Shown here: piece by piece, positions 25,701-36,486 of the stretch
Layout: every line of letters begins with the position of its first letter
Numbering within the stretch: the stretch's first letter is position 1
Assembly: GCF_030253575.1 (NCBI RefSeq)
Contig: NC_080558.1
Coordinates: 878,001-942,000 of the forward strand
Reading direction: 5' to 3'
Source of the DNA: Rhododendron vialii
Lineage: Eukaryota > Streptophyta > Magnoliopsida > Ericales > Ericaceae
Length of the DNA stretch: 64,000 bases
Notes under the pieces: model-generated
The model's input: only the letters and a program-made list of their open reading frames with translations
Told to the model about the DNA's origin: nothing
The model's database searches: none
Program-made: the position numbers and the translations under genes

Positions 25701-26146
25701 CTCAGTAGGGATGGGCGCTATGCTATTAAAATCTTTATTTAGTGCCATTTCATTTCCATGGTAAAAGGATTATTACTTGCCTTTTCAACTTCGCTATGAT
25801 CTCCTATCTCCACCCTCGGTGTTAGTTGTAGGAGAGGAGGATGTTTGCTTTGCAATTTCCATAACGACAATGGATGCATGTTGTCAAGCGCAATAATGTG
25901 TGGGTCATTAAACTGCTTCTGTCACATGTCTATTGTGTGCCTGTTATCTGCACAAATGCTGATATGAATTAAGTTACTTGTTTCCTTAACTGTGATCATG
26001 CACTTGATGAGATGGGCAGCCGGATAGATGAGTTGGAGCAGAGCATCAACGATTTGAGGGCTGAGATGGGGCAAGAGGGTTCTCCTTCTCCTTCATCTGC
26101 TCTGAAGCTAAAAGACGAGCCCAAATCAGCTGATGATTCGGCATAA
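22743..26146 (+). CDS. HSBP: Heat shock factor binding protein
   Basis: Five coding exons: 22743-22745 (only the ATG), 24959-25012, 25199-25222, 25318-25360 and 26004-26146, giving 88 aa. The protein opens MDGHDADDPKQSTADMTVF and continues with the strongly conserved heptad coiled coil (residues about 19-66: FVQNLLQQMQSRFQTMSDSI, then RIDELEQSINDLRAEMG) and a short Pro/Ser/Asp tail. HSBP trimerises through this coil and binds heat shock factors, dampening the heat response; in Arabidopsis it moves to the nucleus on heat. The size matches the Arabidopsis protein. Intron 4 is not GT-AG but AT-AC with U12-type signals (see separate entry). Without it the frame IITK-IDEMGSRI would break. The start is fixed by homology, since exon 2's own ATGs are out of frame. 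Confidence 0.95.
22749..22800 (+). repeat. (CT)n then (AT)n microsatellites at the HSBP exon 1 donor
   Basis: CT run 22749-22772, then AT run about 22775-22800. They begin four bases after the ATG codon that forms the whole coding part of exon 1, so the repeat abuts the 5' splice site. Confidence 0.9.
25361..26003 (+). other. HSBP: U12-type AT-AC intron of HSBP
   Basis: The intron starts ATATCCTT, the minor-spliceosome 5' consensus, and ends in AC. TTCCTTAAC, the U12 branch-site consensus, lies at 25982-25990, with the 3' splice site 13 bases later; 10-20 is normal for this class. Joining 25360 to 26004 gives ACA AAA ATT GAT GAG (T-K-I-D-E), exactly the conserved HSBP sequence. 643 bases long. 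Confidence 0.92.
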
Positions 26147-27517
26147 GGTTTTATCACAGTATGTTGTCTTGGCATGTTTGTTTGCTTGCGATTTTTAAAC
26201 CGGAACTGGAAACCAAATTCCTTGTTTGTGATCGATGTATCTCGTTGAGACCTTTTGGTGACTAATTTCTACTGAGTTTTAGCTTGAATGTTGTTGTATG
26301 TCTTGACGTATGGGGTATAGATATTGGAAGAAGCTGAAATTCTGAGATTTGACTGTGCGTTGCCTAATTTTAGTTCTCAAATGGTCGTTGAATTCTAATG
26401 TTTTTATGGCTTCTGACTTCTCTCTCTATTATCTCGAAAAACAACTTCCTCTTGTAAATGGAGCCGGAGACCTAAGGCACAACAGGGTGTTTTGATATCT
26501 AGATGGATCAAACTGTTCGCTTTGTGAAATCGAGGCATAGAACCATTCTATAAAAAGTCAAGTTGATAAAACTCAATGATAACTCAGTGACGGAATCGTA
26601 CTTCTCGCACTTTCAAGATAATTTGGTTCAATCATGTGCTCATCCGTATTAGCTTGATCTTTTGCAAGGATTAGTTAACTTTTCAACCTCTACAAAGTGT
26701 ACGGTGTGAAATGTAAAATTAGGATAGCATAGGATAGATTAGGTTTAACGAATGGCAAAAAAAAATGTAAAATTACATTTTCGAACTTGGCATTCAGAGG
26801 GCACCGGTCCCCTTGAATTGTATTTGTATTTTGGAAAAGAAATTCACCAGGAGTCCTTATACTATTAAACGGAAATATTGTGACTTTGTTAGGGCCATGG
26901 CCCCTTAGAGACGACCTTTACTAGGTTCAACCCCATATCTATACTTGTATTTGAATCTAGACGCTCCGCCGCCCCGGCAACAGGTAATGGCGCTGCAGCC
27001 GCAAATGGTAGGGATTGGCTTCAGCCCCTCGTGGGCAATTGTAGTACGATGCACCGCGTCTCGAGCAGGGTAAGAAATGGCTACGCAGCACACCGTAGCT
27101 TATGTAACCTGTCTATATGCTTAGATAAACAGTATAGTTTTTTTGATCATATGCTTAAAAAGACTTAATATAAACTGAAAACAAGTTTGGTATAACCTTT
27201 TTTTATAAGCTTACATAGAAGTTCAAACTGTTTGGTTACATAAGTTGTTATACATTGGTGGTGTTCGGTTCCCTCATTTTTACATTTTCATTTTTGTATT
27301 ATCCTATTATGGTTGTTTGGTTCATTCATTCTAGAATCCATTTTGTCAGAATGAGTTCACCGTTTTTTGCTCATTATTGCGTCTAAATTGTTCTTAGTTT
27401 TCTTGAAAGCGTGTTTACAGAAAACAATTCTTTAGGCATAATACCTTCACAGTTTAATTGTATCAAACGTGAAATATTGTTCATTCAAAAAAAAAATTTG
27501 AAATATTATTTACATTA
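26147..27517. other. HSBP 3' UTR and intergenic; unclassified GC-rich block at 26895-27110
   Basis: The first about 300 bases are probably HSBP 3' UTR. The 26895-27110 block is much richer in GC than its surroundings (GACGCTCCGCCGCCCCGG...) and has an open frame of 62 codons on the minus strand. I do not recognise it; an old SINE, organelle insert or repeat remnant are all possible. Confidence 0.4.
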
Positions 27518-27640
27518 ATGCTAGGTACCCAAAAAACTTACTTCGAAAAGGAAAGTCAATGGTCCAAGTTGAGTGAATCTGGACTTTTGATTTCCCTTTT
27601 CGGAGTACTTTCTAGCTAAATTGTTTGAATACCTAGCATT
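27518..27640. mobile_element. Short MITE
   Basis: AATGCTAGGTACCCAAA on the left pairs with the complement of GAATACCTAGCATT. The inner arms AGTAAGT.../AGTACTTTC and CCTTTTCG / CGAAAAGG extend the palindrome. Confidence 0.6.
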
Positions 27641-28138
27641 GCTCATTGTTTAGGAATAATAAAGGATTAACGGATTAACCTTAAATTTCAGTACTAATTA
27701 AACAAGAACCGGACACGGGAGGTTAAAAGAAATACAACGGCGACGTTTTGTATAGTGGCGAGGTTACGCGACGCCATAACTGGAAAGGGTTTGATCCAGT
27801 GTTTCCCAACCTTTCTCAAACCATTTTCGGCAACAGAAATGCACTCCGATTAGGTACTAATGAATGTGATATTGACTTGATTTTCAATACAGATGAGGTA
27901 AATGGAAAGTTACACAAAATTAAAGGTTTAGATCATGCAATAAAATCGTTACGGAAACACAATTTGCAAAACTCATGGTGCAAGCCATTTCCTTCATGCT
28001 AAGTTTAAACTTCGCATCTTGAAGATGCGAAGTGTCCTACAAATTTGTATTAAAGCCGTGTTTAGTGATGCCGCTTTTTTCATAACACAAAAAGTGCATG
28101 GGATTTTCTTTCTCCATTTCCAAAACAATAAAAGAAGG

Positions 28139-28258
28139 GGAGTGATTTTGTCACTCCCATTTTTGTTAATGCCACTTCACTTTGTGTCTTTATTAGATGA
28201 TTTGTTTTGTGAAAAAAGGAGAATGACATTAACAAAAAGAAGAGTGATAAAATCAATT
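28139..28258. mobile_element. Short foldback MITE, related to a piece of the 40.0/47.2 kb repeats
   Basis: GTGATTTTGTCACTCCCATTT...TTAATG pairs with CATTAACAAAAAGAAGAGTG. The same arms occur at about 40055-40165 and 47240-47310. Confidence 0.5.
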
Positions 28259-28344
28259 CTCTAAAAAAATGGACTATTTTTGAACTCAAACTAGAAAAGA
28301 CAGAAAGACATTAATTTTTTTTTTAAAAAACGCATTGGTTATTT

Positions 28345-28645
28345 TTGGAAATTATTAATTTGTCTCAACGAGAGGAATAAAAAAAGTGAATTTGTTTTAC
28401 TTTTTCAAATTCTTTTGGAAATATCAAAGATAAAGCCCAAATTTGTGGATTATTGATTTGTCATGACGAAAGAAATTGAAAAAGTGAATTTTTTTTACTT
28501 TTATCCAAATATTTTTCAAAATATCGAAAATAAAATCCAAAAGCCGATTTTTTAGACGTTTTCTTGGATATTTTTAAAAATATTTGGATAAAAGTAAACA
28601 AAAATTTATTTTTCTAATTCTTTTCGTTGAGACAATAAATTTATA
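28345..28645. mobile_element. AT-rich foldback element
   Basis: AATTTGTCTCAACGAGAGGA on the left and the complement of TTCTTTTCGTTGAGACAATAA on the right. The centre is a second palindrome (ATCCAAATATTTTTC / GAAAAATATTTGGAT-like). Confidence 0.5.
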
Positions 28646-28849
28646 AAAATTTAATGCAAAACTAACAAAATATAATTTTTTTTAATAAGAACAAAATTTA
28701 AAAAACAAAAATACCTTAAAAAACTTAGCCGAACTTAGCAGCAGTCTTTTTTATTTTTATTTTCATCGTCAACTTAGCCATAGTTAAAGTCAAGTTGCCT
28801 ATTTTAACATTGGAACAAAGTCCTCGTTTTTCCCAACCAAAGGCAGTCA

Positions 28850-28936
28850 CTGCTTCACGCTTCTCTCTCTCTCCCTCTCTCTCGCTCTCTCAGGCTCTCA
28901 GCTGATCTGTCCCCGTCGATCCGGCCCAAGAATCTG
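28850..28936 (+). other. Probable 5' UTR exon of the AlaX-type gene
   Basis: A CT-rich stretch ending CCCAAGAATCTG, followed by GTACTCTC as donor. The matching acceptor is TTTGACAG at 30653-30660, giving a 1.72-kb leader intron. Inferred from splice signals and from the same pyrimidine-rich leader style as neighbouring genes. Confidence 0.45.
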
Positions 28937-29225
28937 GTACTCTCTCTCCCCCTGAGTACATATAGTATATCTGTATACGGGTATACATTTTTATGTGGTA
29001 TTTGTCGTTTCATTTCCATCTAGAATGGATGGCACTTGGAAGCATGATGAATGGGCCAATTGTTGTATCTATCGAAACAAAAATTGCATATATTCACTTC
29101 TTCTTCTTCTTTTTTGAAGTTGTAAGCTGAAAGTCATTTTTTTTTCCCCTTAAAAGTGTTTTCTTGTTTTTTTTTGATAAGTGCAAGTATATCCCATTAC
29201 AACAAAGCAGACAAACAACCTATAA

Positions 29226-29300
29226 TAACCGACTGGGGCTAACGCAGTTGGTGTAACTCTTGCATCTCAATAGAAGGTCAGGATTTCGAACTCCCCCACC
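29226..29300 (+). mobile_element. tRNA-derived SINE head
   Basis: GGCTAACGCAGTTGGT (29237-29252) fits Pol III box A, and GGATTTCGAACTCC (29281-29294) fits box B with one extra base. The 3' end was not located; it lies in the leader intron of the AlaX-type gene. Confidence 0.5.
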
Positions 29301-29599
29301 TGCGTGTGGATGTGGGTGTTCTTCCCGGACTTTTCATTCTTTCTTTGTTTCTACTTTATAATGGGCTTATTTCTTGTATTGTATTGGTTGAGGTGGTTGG
29401 CTTGGTTGTCTCGTGGACTATTCTAATTGATGTAGTGTCTTGGGTTCGTACTTTGTCCTTCATATATGAGAACTGTACAGGAAAAGACAATGAGGCGAGC
29501 AAAAAAATCAACACCAAATTAGCCCTGCCCCAGAATTAGTTCAGAAACTCCTCAATATGCTTGATTGGTGTTAAAAGAAAAACATGTTGTTGGTTGTGT

Positions 29600-30660
29600 T
29601 TTATAGGGATTTTTTTTTTTTTTTTGGCAAAGGGTGAATAGAAGAAAATGGGTGTCACTGTTCTAAAGAAATAATTTTGCATTATGTCATGCCTCCATTG
29701 AATGCACTTATATAAACAAATAATGCTCCTGGGCGGGAACTTGGGATGATTTGAGAATGGGATGGGTGCAACAGAGGTGGACTCATAGCTCCAACTATTA
29801 TAGTATTATGTTTTGATTTTCACATCTCTTTTGCAAAATGGTTTCTTAAAGGAGTCAAGTCGTGAAAGATCGTTCAAATGCAAATGAATCCTTACGGTTT
29901 GCCTAAGGCAAAAATGGGGGTGTTTCAATGGGAATTAAAGTTGTTGGGTGACGAGTTTCATATGACTAGTTGAAGTGGCACAAGATTTGCCTCTTGGCTT
30001 ATGTCGAGATATTGATTCCTCCACACAACAATTGTATCAATTATAAATTTCCTCTATTTTAATTTCTGTATGTTTCTAATCATGCGCAAAAGACGAAAAG
30101 AGGTTAAAGCCAGTGTATATAACAAAGATGCCGCCCATACATCGCATGGACACAACTCTAGTATGCACACATATCTATGTGCCCTGTTGAAAAATGAAAT
30201 GCACGTAGTTAGTCGCATAACTACGTAGACTAGTGGGAGGGGATGGAATGCGAAAATGAGGTCCGGCTTACGACTGAAACGTTAGGAGTCTTAGGACACG
30301 CCGGACTTGGGATGAGTCCTTAAGGTTTGGCCTTTCTCCTTTTGAGACTAGTCTTGAGGTTTAGTTCATCTCAGTTTCACAAACTTTTTGCTTCAAATTT
30401 GTGCATAAAGGGACAAGTTGTTATTTCTAGATGTAACGGAATATAAATTTTGTACGATGCCCAATTCAGATTATGTGTGTGGAAGTGCAAACTGCTGGTA
30501 AATAAACTCCAAATGGTAGTTTTTGACGTATTTGTGAAATCATGAGTGGCAGATGGGTTGGGCGTCCAATGGTTAACTTGAAATATGTATACTTTCTTTT
30601 GTTTCTTACTGCTCACTTTATTGATTGGTGATGATCCATTCCCTAGTACTACTTTGACAG
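29600..30660. other. Leader intron sequence, nothing recognised
   Basis: Remaining part of the inferred 5' UTR intron. No exon, terminal repeat or RNA promoter that I can support. Confidence 0.4.
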
Positions 30661-30694
30661 ATCTAATCAACTCGACTCGACTTGACTAAACTCA

Positions 30695-32780
30695 ATGCCC
30701 GATCGGTTGATCGAGGATCCAGTCATGGCTATGGAGCCACATCCAACGAAGCTCGAATACTACGACAACATGTGGAAGCTTCAATCCCATTCCACCTTCC
30801 TCTCTTACTTCCAGGTTTTTTCTTCACTCTCTGACATCCATTACAAGTTTCTAGGGGTTCTAACTTCTTACAACTTGAGAGTAAACTTGCATTTCCGATT
30901 TCTTATGGAAGGGCGAAGATGGTCGACTTGTGATGGTACTGGATTCAACCATCTTCCACCCTCAAGGCGGCGGTCAGCCCTTTGACACTGGCGTCATCAC
31001 CCTTTCGACCGATCATGATTTCAAATTTGCTGTCAATGACGTCCGATCGAAAGACGGAATTGTGAGTTACTTCAAATGAGTGTAGTACCTATTTTATGCT
31101 CACACAGAAACACTTAGCGCCTCTCAGATAGACTCACATTTCAAATGAAGGATTTTGTGACATTGTTATTCACTGTGTTTAGTTGAAACTTAGATGTAAA
31201 AGTTCAATAAGTTATTTCGGACGTTGACTTTGAGAGCTAAACACACAATGGATTTGAAATAACTGTGTACGAGGAGTGATTTGAAATCCTGTTAAGGATT
31301 GTAGTTATTGAAAGACCACAAGAACTAAATACCCTTAATCTGTGTTCAAGACTTCAACTCTAGCTTCACAACCTCCCTACAGCTAAAACTCATTTGTTTG
31401 TGATAGAATAGGCTGTTACATTCCTTCATTAAAACATTGGTCTATCCGGATGGCCCGATGGAGCCATAGCTGTTTTATTTTTCTTCACATCTTCGGCTTG
31501 AAACTTTTGTGAAATTCTTTTACATCACAATTAACAGGTTTTTCACTATGGATTTTTTGAGAATACTCGAGAGGGAGTTGAATCAACACTCAAGAAAGGG
31601 GTTCAGGTTGGGCTATTTGTTGATGCGTTGCGTCGCAAACTCAATTCTAGGTACGTACACATAGAAAATATGCTGAACATTGACTTTGTTACGTACAGTT
31701 AAGGGCATGTTTGTTAGTTGGTTTAGGCGTTGGATTGAATTTCAAATTTTGTGGAACCTCATTTCTGGCATCTAAATGCAAGTGCTGGAAGGAGTACAAA
31801 TAAGTAGGACAACCGATTCCATAAGTTATAGGATGTGGTATTGTTAACCAATCAAATGAGACCTAGGCGTGGTTATTCTAATTAGATTTTGTTAATGCTA
31901 CAACTTTGGAAGGGTCACACAAAGACTTTTGCTTCCCAAGTACTTGCCACATAGGCAACATCCCGAGGACAACACTTACATACGTGCAACTTTAACTTCA
32001 AAGGTTATTATTTGTGTACTCGTACTTCTTTAGTTGCCTAACCTGTGTAATGAGTGTGTGGAGCACCTCAACCAAGATGCTCACTTCACCCTCTTCCGAA
32101 GTCTCTAGGATTGTGAGATCATTGCCAGTAGGCCTTCTGTTAGGATCATTGATTTGTTGGATTTGCTATCTGTATTATGGTTTAGTTGACCAGCTTCTAC
32201 GGTATTAGTGTAGAGACTAATCTGGCATTTTTTGTGGAAAATGTCAAATGAGCACATTTTCTCTCCTATGACAGTATTTTGAATGTATGTGTGGAGCATG
32301 TAGCTAAACCAGAGTAAAATGACGATTTCTTATTGTGGTCTTTGCTTTTTTGGACTGGTTTATTTCATCTCCTTCCAATTTCCCCGCAGACCAGAATCCA
32401 TGTGTTTGATCTTCTACTTTGTGCAGGCTGCACTCAGCTGGGCATTTGCTGGATGTTTGTGTGAGGAATGTGGGATTAAGTCTAGAGCCAGGCAAAGGCT
32501 ATCATTTCCCTGATGGGTATGATAAATTAATTTGAGAAGTGAAATGACCTACTGTACATGCTCATTATTACTTTCGATCTTCTGGAAATTAGTATATCAT
32601 TTCATTCATGTTCATGTAAGTCTTGTTTTCCGGAGATTGCATTGACGATATTCTTGTTTATTTTGCCAGGCCATATGTTGAATATAAAGGTTCAGTTCCA
32701 CAGAATGACATGCAAAATAAGCAGGTGGAGTTGGAGCTGGAAGCTAATAAACTGATTGCTAAGGGAGGGAAAGTATGTCC

Positions 32781-32819
<39 letters not shown>

Positions 32820-33955
32820 CATCTGATCTATTTCTTGGAATCTGTCTGTATGCCATTCAGGTTTCTGCTGCTATTGTGTCTTATGAAGAAGCTTCTGAGC
32901 TGTGTGGTGGCTGTCTGCCAGATTACATCCCGAAGGTCAAATTTCCATTTTCACTCTACCAGCATTATCTGTGTGCAGTGTGCACTGCATCTTATGAACT
33001 AATTGCCGTTGGCAAAACTTAATTGCAATCTGAACGACATACTATGTTAATAGAACTGGGCAGGTTGGTAGATCAGAACTTCCAATACTCTTTTTAAGTC
33101 TTATCCGGTAACCTTGACCACAATTTTTTTATCTTTGTATGTCAATGTCCTTTTGCCTTGACACCCAAGGATGGGAGAAGTGTTGACGTAATTCCATCTG
33201 AAATGTATGCCCAGTTAGTACCCAATAGGAAAAGGTAGTGATTTAAGCTAATCATTGGGAGTCAGCATTAAGGATTGCTAATGAGAGAATGTTGGCAGGA
33301 ATTCTTTCAAATCCTTTCTATCCTTGCACCAAGCTCGTTGTCTCTTTTGCATTTGTTACCTTGCTCAAAGCTGGTTGTCTTCGGTTTTAGCTACATATTT
33401 ATAAAGACTGATTCTTGCCAACTAATGCAAATCATTCAGGGAAGTAGTCCTCGGATAGTGAAATTAGGGGACCATCCCGGCTGCCCTTGTGGAGGAACAC
33501 ATGTTTTTGATATCTCAGAGATCAGGAGCATGAAGGTATGATCCTGATCTAATTTAACTTCTGGTATATTAGTTGACCTTCAGAAACTTAATGATGTGCC
33601 ATCAAGGTTCTACATTTCTTATTTATGAGTACATATTGCATCCTCTTACTCGACAAGCCACGGCTGCATTGTATTACCCTTCTCCTGTCCAAGATCAACA
33701 TGGGATATTAGATCCACCTAATTGCTGTTTCTGTTAGCAGATGGCCAGTTTCCATCTCTATCTTCCCTCGCTATCCATTCTTTCCGCATTTTGCCACCTC
33801 AAGTTTCCCAACATCTGTCAATATATCACTCTTTCATGTGATGTTTCAGTTGTACTGATCAAATGATAACTCTGAAGTTTTCATGTCTTGATCAGGTTTC
33901 TCAAATACGGACAAAGAAGGGTATGACGAAAATCTTTTACAATGTCGAGCCCTAG
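30695..33955 (+). CDS. Free-standing alanyl-tRNA editing protein (AlaX type)
   Basis: Eight coding exons: 30695-30814, 30912-31061, 31538-31650, 32427-32516, 32670-32772, 32861-32935, 33440-33535 and 33896-33955, giving 268 aa. It matches the editing domain of alanyl/threonyl-tRNA synthetases without a synthetase part. The glycine loop FHPQGGGQPFDTG is at about 55-67. The zinc site is formed by H130 and H134 (HSAGH) and by C234 and H238 (CGGTH). Such enzymes hydrolyse Ser or Gly wrongly attached to tRNA-Ala in trans. No clear transit peptide, so cytosol is likely. Two in-frame starts exist: 30695, and 30725 (MAMEPHPTKLEYYD) with a better context and closer to homologues as I remember them; the latter would give 258 aa. 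A (CT)n run lies just inside the intron after exon 5 of this list. Confidence 0.92.
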
Positions 33956-35517
33956 ATTTGGCACTTGAACTGCCATTCAGCAGTTACATCTAGATGGTCT
34001 GCTTATTGGTTGAAGGCAAAGGAATCTTATGTGATGCTGAGTAAGTACTAGTTACTATATTGGTGTAATTCTTGGGGGTTGGCATTTGTGATAGCTGGAC
34101 GGGGCCTAATGAACGAACCACTCTTTTGCAAAGCTTGGTGTCCGTTCGAGTGTCACAAATGCAAGTGCAGCCTCTTATTTCCATTCGTCTCCTATGGCTT
34201 GTAAGGTTCATGAACAAGTGAGCAATGGTATCTAAAACTGTTTCGAGTATGGGATATAGCAAGTTTGAAGTTTACATAGTTATGTGGCCTTTTCAGTTTT
34301 CATCCAAACAAATTGAAGCCCATGCTTTTTGTTTGGTACATAGCAAGAATTTACATGGGAGGGTTTAGCCCTCTGTGGCCCACAGGTGTTTTTCAATTGG
34401 GTTTTATTTTGTTGCCATTGAAGAAAAAAAATATAAGTTAGGCATGTGAAGCTTCAATAAACACCTTTAAGTCTCGGATCTGGTCAAGTCTCCCCCGACC
34501 AGTTTCGTCCAGTTTTTAAATCGCATAATTTGAACATTAGTTAGAACGGTTAGATAATTCTCTTTCTCGTCCGAAATCTTGTCTTTTGCAAGAGTAGTAG
34601 AATAATAAAACCTTAAAAATAACAAAGGAAAAAAGGAAAAAGAAAAGCTTGAACTCCAAACATTCATATGTGAGGGGTACTCATGAATATCAACTCTTAA
34701 TAAAGTTCTCCTTCCAATGGGCGCCCGTTGCAAATAGGAGTAGTTTTTCATTTAATCCATGAATCCAAATGGATTGGCATAGTAGTAAGATTTGGGCTCA
34801 CATGCTCCCATATCACTCTGAAGAACATTGATGTACGTAGCAAAAAGTAAGGTAAAATTATTCAAATGGGCGGCCAAACTAGTTTTTTTTGTTACTTTAA
34901 AGATGAATTTACTAAGTGTAAATTCTTACGAGATTTTGTGGTATTCGATCCAATCGGAAATCGAGGAGGAAGGTGCTTTGGAATCACTCAACAGCTCTCC
35001 GGCAAAGGGACAGATTTTCATGCATACAGGTTATGTATGTGAGTTCATTTTATATAACTCGGTGTCTAAGCCAGGTTAATTACAAGCCACAGGTTACAGC
35101 TTTTAGTTACTGTAGCGACTCCAATGAAGAAGCTTAATGCAAAGAATTAAATGGTGTGGTAGACTAGATAAGTCGTGGGAACTAAATGAAATGAGAAGAT
35201 CAACTGACCTTTATAATTCTACAATCACATCCATTTTACACACTCAAATACACACTCACACACAAAAGTGTGTGGGCTCCACATATATTAGAGTGTGCAG
35301 TGTGTGTGTGGGTGTGTATATGAGTGTGGTCCTAGAACTACTCATAAACGGGAAAAGTTGTGTATGTATGGACATCCACATAATAATAGCTTATACGCTC
35401 CGAGCAGCGTTTCGAAAAATCGGACTGGACCGAATTTTTCAAACTGGTCGAATAATTTCGATCCGATTTATGTGTTTTAAAGATCGGTCGAAACAGGACC
35501 TATTTTATATATATATA
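33956..35517. other. 3' UTR of AlaX-type gene and intergenic, nothing else recognised
   Basis: The first 250-300 bases are probably 3' UTR. The remainder is AT-rich with only short random frames. Confidence 0.45.
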
Positions 35518-35907
35518 CGGGGCGGTTTCGAGGATACCCAAAAAAATACCTCATAATTTCCGATCAAATTTTGATGATACGAGCTGCTCAATGTGATCAG
35601 AACATGATTTTTAGGGTACCCGTGTGAAATTAGCAAAAAAAATGACCGGGAAGGGCTTGATCTGAACAGTTTCGAACAATTTTTTATTGAACGATTCAAA
35701 TAAAAACTGCTCAAATCAAGCATTTCTCGGTCATTTTTTTGCTAATTTCTCATAGTCACCCTTAAAATCACATTCTACACAGTCACCCTTAAAATCACAT
35801 TTTACACACATTGAACGGTTCAGATCATAAAAATTTGATCGGGAACTATTAAATTGAGATTTGGAGTGTTTTTTAAGGTTTTTTTGGGTGTCCCTTGAAC
35901 CGTCCCG
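35518..35907. mobile_element. Foldback element F1
   Basis: 390-bp near-palindrome. CGGGGCGGTTTCGAGGATAC at the left faces the complement of TGTCCCTTGAACCGTCCCG at the right. Shared family words are GATCAGAACATGATTTT, AAAAAAAATGACCGGGAAGG and its complement, and CACATTGAACGGTTC. It sits between TA-repeat flanks. Confidence 0.75.
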
Positions 35908-35996
35908 ATATATATATAAACATAGGGGGAGGGGAATCGAACCCTGGAAGGCTAGAAGGATCTCGCCTCTCTTTATCACTAGGCTACCCACCCTTT
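35908..35996 (-). mobile_element. tRNA-derived SINE head, minus strand
   Basis: On the minus strand TAGCCTAGTGAT (35986-35975) fits box A, and GGTTCGATTCC (35943-35933) is a perfect box B. The spacing is normal for a tRNA-type promoter. The arm between them does not fold as a tRNA that I can see, and the body is cut where F1 begins. Confidence 0.6.
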
Positions 35997-36043
35997 AGGT
36001 GTATATTGGTCTAATAAATATATTTATTATATACAATCAATCA

Positions 36044-36044
<1 letters not shown>

Positions 36045-36092
<48 letters not shown>
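36045..36092. repeat. (AT)n microsatellite
   Basis: About 48 bases of pure AT directly left of foldback F2. A second run (about 36447-36482, preceded by GTGTGTGT) lies on its right side. Confidence 0.92.
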
Positions 36093-36095
<3 letters not shown>

Positions 36096-36096
36096 G

Positions 36097-36424
36097 TGAG
36101 GGATCCCTTATTTTTTTAAAATGCGGGACTTTCCTTCCCGATTGAATTTCGATGATCCGAGCCACTCAAAGTGATCAGGACGTGATTTTAAGGGTCCCCG
36201 CGAGAAATCAGCAAAAAAAATGACCGGGAAGGGCTTCATCCGAGCAGTTTTCATTGAACGGTTCAAAAAAAACTGCTCGGATGAAGCCCTTCCCGGTCAT
36301 TTTTTTTGCTGATTTCTCGCGGGAACCCTTAAAATCACATTCTGTACACATTGAACGGTTCGGATTTTCAAAATTTGATCGGGAAATGAAAGTCCCGCAT
36401 TTTAACAAAGTGAGGGATCCCTCA
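36097..36424. mobile_element. Foldback element F2, near-perfect hairpin
   Basis: 328 bp. TGAGGGATCCCT...AAAATGCGGGACTTTC on the left pairs with the complement of the right end over arms of roughly 150 bases, and GACCGGGAAGGGCTTCATCC pairs exactly near the centre. The loop is only about 20 bases. Same family as F1, 41215-41462 and 47682-47775. The long open frames across it on both strands are products of the palindrome. Confidence 0.85.
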
Positions 36425-36434
36425 CTTGATAATT

Positions 36435-36486
<52 letters not shown>

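Noticed and set aside
25318-26003. A GT-AG alternative for HSBP intron 4
   Set aside because: No GT near 25360 with an AG near 26004 keeps the conserved IITK-IDEMG frame, while the AT-AC pair does so exactly and has the U12 branch site.
35908-35996. A true tRNA gene on the minus strand
   Set aside because: Boxes A and B are good, but no acceptor stem or anticodon arm folds; a SINE head fits better.
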